From Corallium rubrum (taxonomy: Eukaryota; Cnidaria; Anthozoa; Scleralcyonacea; Coralliidae): 64,000 bases of DNA. Both the position numbers and the translations under genes were made by a program. The stretch spans positions 2,172,178 to 2,236,177 of the forward strand of contig OZ036005.1 in assembly GCA_964035015.1 (NCBI GenBank). Direction: 5' to 3'. Positions 59,581 through 64,000 of the stretch are shown one piece after another (position 1 is the first letter of the stretch; every line of letters starts with the position of its first letter). The notes below the pieces were generated by a model. It did not search any database and had not been told where the DNA came from. It worked only from the letters and a program-made list of their open reading frames with translations.

Positions 59581-59811
59581 GGCTAGCTGGTTAACATACA
59601 CACATAAGATTTACTATCAGAAGAAGAACGACAACGTTTCGTTTCATATTAGTAAAGCAAAATTATATATATTGACTTGCGATCCTTCGACCATCATTTA
59701 CAAAATTGTAATAATTTAAATAAGGAAAACATTTCCACGCCCTTGATGTCTTTGCACATCGGAAACGCTAAGTGGAGTACTTTATGTACAACTGATTATT
59801 GCGTTTGGCCA

Positions 59812-59892
59812 TTTATTTATTTATTTATTTATTTATTCATTTATTTATTTATTTATTTATTCATTTATTTATTTATTTATTTATTTAGTCAT

Positions 59893-59923
<31 letters not shown>

Positions 59924-59930
59924 CTTTTAT
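59812..59930. repeat. (TTTA)n microsatellite
   Basis: TTTA tetramers with CA and GT interruptions, upstream of DGKQ exon 1. Confidence 0.97.
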
Positions 59931-59934
59931 GTTT

Positions 59935-60375
59935 TGAGTAGTTTTTCTGAGAATTTTTGAATTCTTTTTTAGGTTTTCTGAGATTTTTTGATTTTTTTTG
60001 ATTTTTTTCTAAGTTTTTCAGAGATTTTCAGAATTTTTTTAGGTTGTTTTACATTATTTTTTTTAAATAGGATTTTTAAATTTTAAAATTAGATTTTTAT
60101 ATATATATTTTTTTATTTTGGATTTTTTTGAGGTTTTTTTTTCATTTTTGAGACGTTTTTTTTATTTTTTGAGCTTTTCCTGAAATTTTTTTGATTTTTC
60201 TTTGATTTTATTGAGCTTTTTTGAGGTTTTCCAGAGATTTGTTTGATTTTTTTGGATTTTTTTGAAGTTTTTCTGAGATTTTTTGGATTGTTTGAGATTT
60301 AATTTTTGCGGATTTTTGTGATTTTTTTCGGATTTTTGAGATTTTTACGGATTTTTTGAGATTTTTGCATTCTTA
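59935..60375. repeat. T-rich degenerate minisatellite
   Basis: Irregular TTTTTTGAGATTTTT and TTTTTCTGAGATTT-like units; strongly T-rich on the plus strand. It lies between the two divergent genes. Confidence 0.8.
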
Positions 60376-61200
60376 AAGTGTACGAGATTTTGGAGAAGGT
60401 TTACCTCTCGACCTGGAGCGACGACGGCGTGAGAGTCCGCTGGGGGGGGGTGGGGGGGAGGGGGGGGGGGAGAATGCTCCTCCAAAAACGCATTTTGGAG
60501 TCTCTGAAATGGCATTTTCTGCATTTTGAGAAGAGATTTAAGAGTTTATAAGAAGGAGGTGTTTGGCCTGATTTCTTAAATCATTTACATGCGCACATGT
60601 ATACGTATACTGAGCCTACTAAAATAGAAAATAAAAAGAAATAATTTAGAGTAATGAAAAAACAAGGATAAAAGATAAAACACACAAAAAAGAAAAAGTT
60701 AGACAAAGAAAAGAAGTTCTTAAAAGAAAAGAATAAATACTGAAAGAAGACCATGGCATGAACATAGAGATGGAAAATAGAAATTTTATTTATGATCTCT
60801 ATAGGTTTGACACCCCCCGGCACTTTCAATTTCGCGATTCCTGTTTAAAATTCCCGGGAAATGTATATTTTCATCACCAGTTTCCTGCTCTGATGTTTTC
60901 CTCTGCATGATGTTTATTTATTCTTTATATTTACAAGTAAATGAAATGTGGGAAAGAAATCACAATTGTTACACATAAAGGTAGGATTTGTGTAGAAAAA
61001 GTAGCCGTATAATATATAAGTTAACGATGTTTTTGGTATATTTACTCTAAAAGACCGGTAATTTTTCCCGAATCAATTCGTTCAGGCTTGTTTTGATGCC
61101 ATATAAGGTTGCTCTGGCCATATTTGTCAGTTTTAATGAAATTGATCGTGGCCGGAACTTCACCTTGCCCCAAGTCTGATACATTGCAATGATGAAGGAA
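60376..61200. other. Intergenic region between DGKQ and ASAP
   Basis: A short GC-rich patch with G runs (60400-60475), otherwise AT-rich. Possible promoter territory for both genes, but no specific element is recognised apart from the TATA-like sequence at 61205. Confidence 0.4.
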
Positions 61201-61204
61201 GAGG

Positions 61205-61212
61205 TATAAATA
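61205..61212 (+). promoter_or_regulatory. Possible TATA box of the ASAP gene
   Basis: TATAAATA 47-54 nt before the ATG. If used, the 5' UTR would be only about 20-25 nt, so this may not be the main promoter. Confidence 0.3.
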
Positions 61213-61258
61213 GTGTGTTTGTTTCTTCAATTAGATCTGAATTTGGAAAGAAACAATC

Positions 61259-61390
61259 ATGCCAGACCGTATTACGGTGAAAAGATTTATCGAAGAAACT
61301 CGCGCTGATCTTTCGTCTCCGGTGACTTCAACTTTCGCTCAACCCTCAACTCTCAATGCTTGTCGAAGTTCAATTTCAAACTTGGAAGAG
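61259..61390 (+). CDS. ASAP-family Arf GTPase-activating protein, exon 1
   Basis: ATG at 61259; 44 codons ending in NLEE before the donor GTAAGT. Begins MPDRITVKRFIEETRADLSS, closely resembling the MPDQISVSEFVAET start of vertebrate ASAP1/ASAP2. ASAP proteins bend and bind membranes through an N-terminal BAR domain and stimulate GTP hydrolysis by Arf at sites of actin and adhesion remodelling. Only the first three coding exons are in the window; PH, Arf-GAP, ankyrin and SH3 parts would lie to the right. Paralogue not resolved, so no symbol is given. Divergent from DGKQ. Confidence 0.85.
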
Positions 61391-62531
61391 GTAAGTTTCG
61401 ATTCTTGAAATAAATCTAAACGAAGGCCACTCAAATGTCGATAGACTTTCGTTTTAGAACAAAAGTATTGTGACAATTATTGTGTTCCACTTGGAGCCCT
61501 CGATTATTTTTCACTATCTGCCCTTGCACATGAGATATGTCAATCTGTTAATACGATTATCTATTCGAATTAGTTTTGTAACTTTATATTTTAGTATCAT
61601 AACAGTTTGTCTATGAATCATATCTATCTCAACTCAAATTGATCTGTTTTAATGACACATTTATCCTGTATATTTTAACATTAGTAAGCCTAACACTGTT
61701 ATTTAACAAGCAAAACATGTCTTTTAAAAAGCCGAAGGTCGTTGCCCTATAGATAACTTATTACTTATTCATTTGTTTATTTCCTTGTTTATATTTCTAA
61801 TTCCTTCAAACGCCGAGGCCAAAAAAGACTACTCTACTTCTTGTATTAATCAAGTTATTTTCTTCCATAGTATTTCCAAAGAGTGTTTTTAGAAATTTGT
61901 GTAGTATGTGAAATATATAAACACGTATTGTACAAGTTAATGAAGCATAAAATGAGTGAATGAGTGATGTTTACTGTTGAAAAAACATTTATTATTCCCC
62001 CCACCCCACCCCACCCACCCCCCACCCCCACTGTTTGATCAAACTGACAATCTGAGTTTTACACACTTGAGTGTTATGTAAAGTTGTAATCTTATTTAAC
62101 TTTCTAAAATATTTAGTAAAATGAATATGATGAAAATATAAATCATATATATTGTTTGAAGCTATTTGCATGGTGATTTACACATTTTGTGCGATGTTTT
62201 TACTCAATGCTGAATTAATTTCTACCCATGTTCTTGAGCATTACCTTGATACAGTAAAAGATATCACACTTCTCTGAATTAAGACAGCTCAAGAATAAAT
62301 GCAAAAGCTTAGAAATTGAATAAAACATGGTGTTCCCCACAAATTGTGTTATATATTTAGTATTTACTATGTAAGATTTTTCACCACTAATAAAACGATA
62401 TTCTCATGCATATGTGTGATTATTCATGATAATCTCACATGTGTTGATTATCATGAAACATATTAGAGTTTACTGCTCAACAAATTTCCACACTTCTCCA
62501 ATAATTATTTTCCAATAATTCTCTATTTTAG
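61391..62531 (+). other. ASAP intron 1
   Basis: AT-rich; a C-rich tract at 61996-62035 is the only notable repeat. Confidence 0.6.
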
Positions 62532-62604
62532 ATATTAGATGATAACAGAACTCATTTAAGAAATCTTAAGAAGTCAATAAAGGCTTTAACTGAAGCTGGC
62601 AAAA
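62532..62604 (+). CDS. ASAP-family Arf-GAP, exon 2
   Basis: Encodes ILDDNRTHLRNLKKSIKALT and EAGK plus one base; matches ALDVDRMVLYKMKKSVKAI of ASAP proteins (first BAR helix). Acceptor TTTTAG, donor GTAAGT. In phase with exons 1 and 3. Confidence 0.85.
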
Positions 62605-62799
62605 GTAAGTTTATAGTTTATTACGTAGATTTTATGATACTTCATGACTTAATTATGATATTAAAAAGATCATTTTCAAAATGAATTAAATGTCTGAGTC
62701 ATTGCAGTTATTTACAAGCCGCCACTGAATATGACACATGGATTTGAAAAAGTCGTATACAGTCCATCCTGTCGTGGATCTGCATGAGCGCGATTGGTA

Positions 62800-62885
62800 T
62801 CCATACCATATCTCAGACCAAAATAAACAATTTGTATACCCAATCCCAGTTGACTCCAGAGCTTAAAACTATATATGCTATAGGG
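62800..62885. mobile_element. Fragment of the 39446-40046 MITE family
   Basis: TCTCAGACCAAAATA, ACAATTTGTATACC and CCAGAGCT blocks occur in the same order as in 39940-40005. Confidence 0.65.
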
Positions 62886-62948
62886 GTGGTGTGGGTGTAG
62901 CCAATGTGCAATAAGCATAGGAAGTGAACTGAACAAGTGTCTGTGTAC

Positions 62949-63425
62949 CAGTGCTGTAATAGTTATATAATTTTTGTAACTAGTTACAGTCTGTTACAGT
63001 TACATCATCAGAAAAGTAACTGTTACAGATATAAGTTACAACGAAATAAAAGTAACTAGTTACAGTTACAAAGTTACTTTAAACATTTTGTAGAGAATTA
63101 GAGAATTTCAAAATTACGATCAGTCATTGAGCAACATTGTGGTCTGAAAATTAATCCTGCGCAGCTGAACAGCTTTTCACATTAGTGCACTTGCAGGCAC
63201 TGGTGTGTTCAGTTCAATGAAAAGCTAGATACAACATTGAACGATGACTCGGTGAGGTTGGGAGTATTATGGATATCGCAAAAAGCCACCGACAGCAGAT
63301 GTAACTACTTTTTGTTACAGTTACAGTTACCTTCTGAAAAAAGTAACTAGTTACCAGTAAAGTTACTCAAAAAAGTAATGATTACATGTAACTAGTTACT
63401 TGTAATGAAGTTACTCACAGCACTG
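62949..63425. mobile_element. hAT-type MITE (477 bp) in ASAP intron 2
   Basis: CAGTGCTGT at both ends in inverted orientation; CTGTGTAC (62941-62948) and CTGTGCAC (63426-63433) flank it, an 8-bp duplication with one change. Subterminal regions are packed with GTTAC/GTAAC motifs in both directions. Confidence 0.85.
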
Positions 63426-63580
63426 CTGTGCACAGGCTAAGCCAATTATATGCTTCCTAAGTGGTAGTGTTTATATATGAGATCTAGTTAGAGTGGGGTT
63501 GTTAAAAGTGACGCATGTGTTACATTTGTGAATTATCACTATTACTTCTAACACCATATCCACTCATCTGATGTCTGTAG

Positions 63581-63670
63581 ATTATGTCACAAATGAATGT
63601 TTACTTGCTGAGAACCTGGAAAAACTTGGAATGTTTGTACTGACGTCAAGAGAAGCAGAACCTAGTATTG
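63581..63670 (+). CDS. ASAP-family Arf-GAP, exon 3 (gene continues off the window)
   Basis: Encodes NYVTNECLLAENLEKLGMFV then LTSREAEPSI; aligns with VENEEQYTQALEKFGGNCVCRDDPDLG of ASAP1/2. The first codon is completed from exon 2. Acceptor CTGTAG, donor GTAAGT. The next exon lies beyond the window. Confidence 0.82.
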
Positions 63671-63694
63671 GTAAGTTGTTGTGGCCTAGTAGTG

Positions 63695-63820
63695 AAATGA
63701 AGTGAAGTGAAGTGAAGTGAAGTGAAGTGAGGTGAAGTGAAGTGAAGTGAAGTGAAGTGAAGTGAAGTGAAGTGGTATGCAGTGAAGTGAAAGTGAAGTG
63801 AAATGAAATGAAGTGAAGTG
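63695..63820. repeat. (GAAGT)n pentanucleotide microsatellite
   Basis: Same motif as 11668-11838, here with more interruptions. Confidence 0.96.
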
Positions 63821-63821
63821 T

Positions 63822-63935
63822 AGAGATGAGCCGATTACAAAAATTGCCGATTACTGAAGACGATTATTTGGTGGCCGATTATACAAATAATCGGCCGATT
63901 AATCGGCATATGCCGATTAGTGCTACGTTGTTGGT
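63822..63935. mobile_element. Left end of a probable hAT-like element, cut by the window edge
   Basis: Starts TAGAGATGAGCCGATTAC and has multiple GCCGATTA / TAATCGGC motifs in both orientations, a subterminal pattern like that of the neighbouring element. Confidence 0.4.
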
Positions 63936-64000
63936 TACCAGTCCCTGCGCAGTTTTGCAATGTTGTAAATATAACAGAAATATTTCGTGATGATTAGTTT

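Noticed and set aside
59599-59601. Upstream GTG as DGKQ start
   Set aside because: ATG at 59580 is the first ATG after in-frame stops and GTG initiation is not expected here.
60581-60829. 82-codon hydrophobic frame, possible membrane protein
   Set aside because: Phe/Leu-rich because of AT-rich composition; no start context or similarity.

Overview
This is intron-rich, AT-rich eukaryotic DNA with no bacterial features. It reads as an invertebrate animal genome. The protein families, the mixture of 5S-rRNA-derived and tRNA-derived SINEs, CR1/L2-like LINE ends, hAT elements and many long-armed foldback MITEs fit an anthozoan cnidarian (coral or anemone) best, but that assignment is inference.

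Two protein-coding genes can be supported. The first fills almost the whole window on the minus strand: a diacylglycerol kinase of the theta type (DGKQ), start codon at 59580 and stop codon at 5080. I reconstructed 26 GT-AG exons whose phases all agree and which sum to 2604 nt (867 codons plus stop). In order they encode a C1 zinc finger, a second C1 finger, a Ras-association-like region, the catalytic domain with GGDGSVGW and LGTGND motifs, the accessory domain and a basic tail. The central C1 finger of the usual three is not found. The second gene starts on the plus strand at 61259 and runs off the right edge: the first three coding exons of an ASAP-family Arf-GAP (start of the BAR domain). 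The two genes are head to head, 1.68 kb apart.

Nearly everything else is repeats inside the DGKQ introns. From left to right: foldback MITEs (0.1-5 kb); SINE, LINE end and a hAT MITE (5.9-7.5 kb); a 2.1-kb GGTT/TTTG minisatellite (8.3-10.4 kb); a 153-bp tandem (12.5-13.2 kb); a decayed LINE and a 41-bp satellite (16.3-19.0 kb); nested foldbacks (19.3-24.4 kb); a foldback element with satellite arms (25.5-26.5 kb); MITEs (26.8-31.2 kb); a G-rich 20-bp satellite inside a terminal-repeat element (32.9-35.0 kb); hAT-like and other MITEs (36.2-42.2 kb); a 38-bp satellite with higher-order structure (42.8-44.3 kb); further MITEs, SINEs and a 40-bp satellite (44.6-52.3 kb); and a 61-bp tandem interrupted by a hAT element with a perfect 8-bp target duplication (52.7-54.0 kb).

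The most interesting pattern is that several tandem arrays appear to be amplified pieces of terminal-repeat transposons, lying in the introns of one conserved signalling gene. I saw no CRISPR array, operon or other prokaryote-style system.
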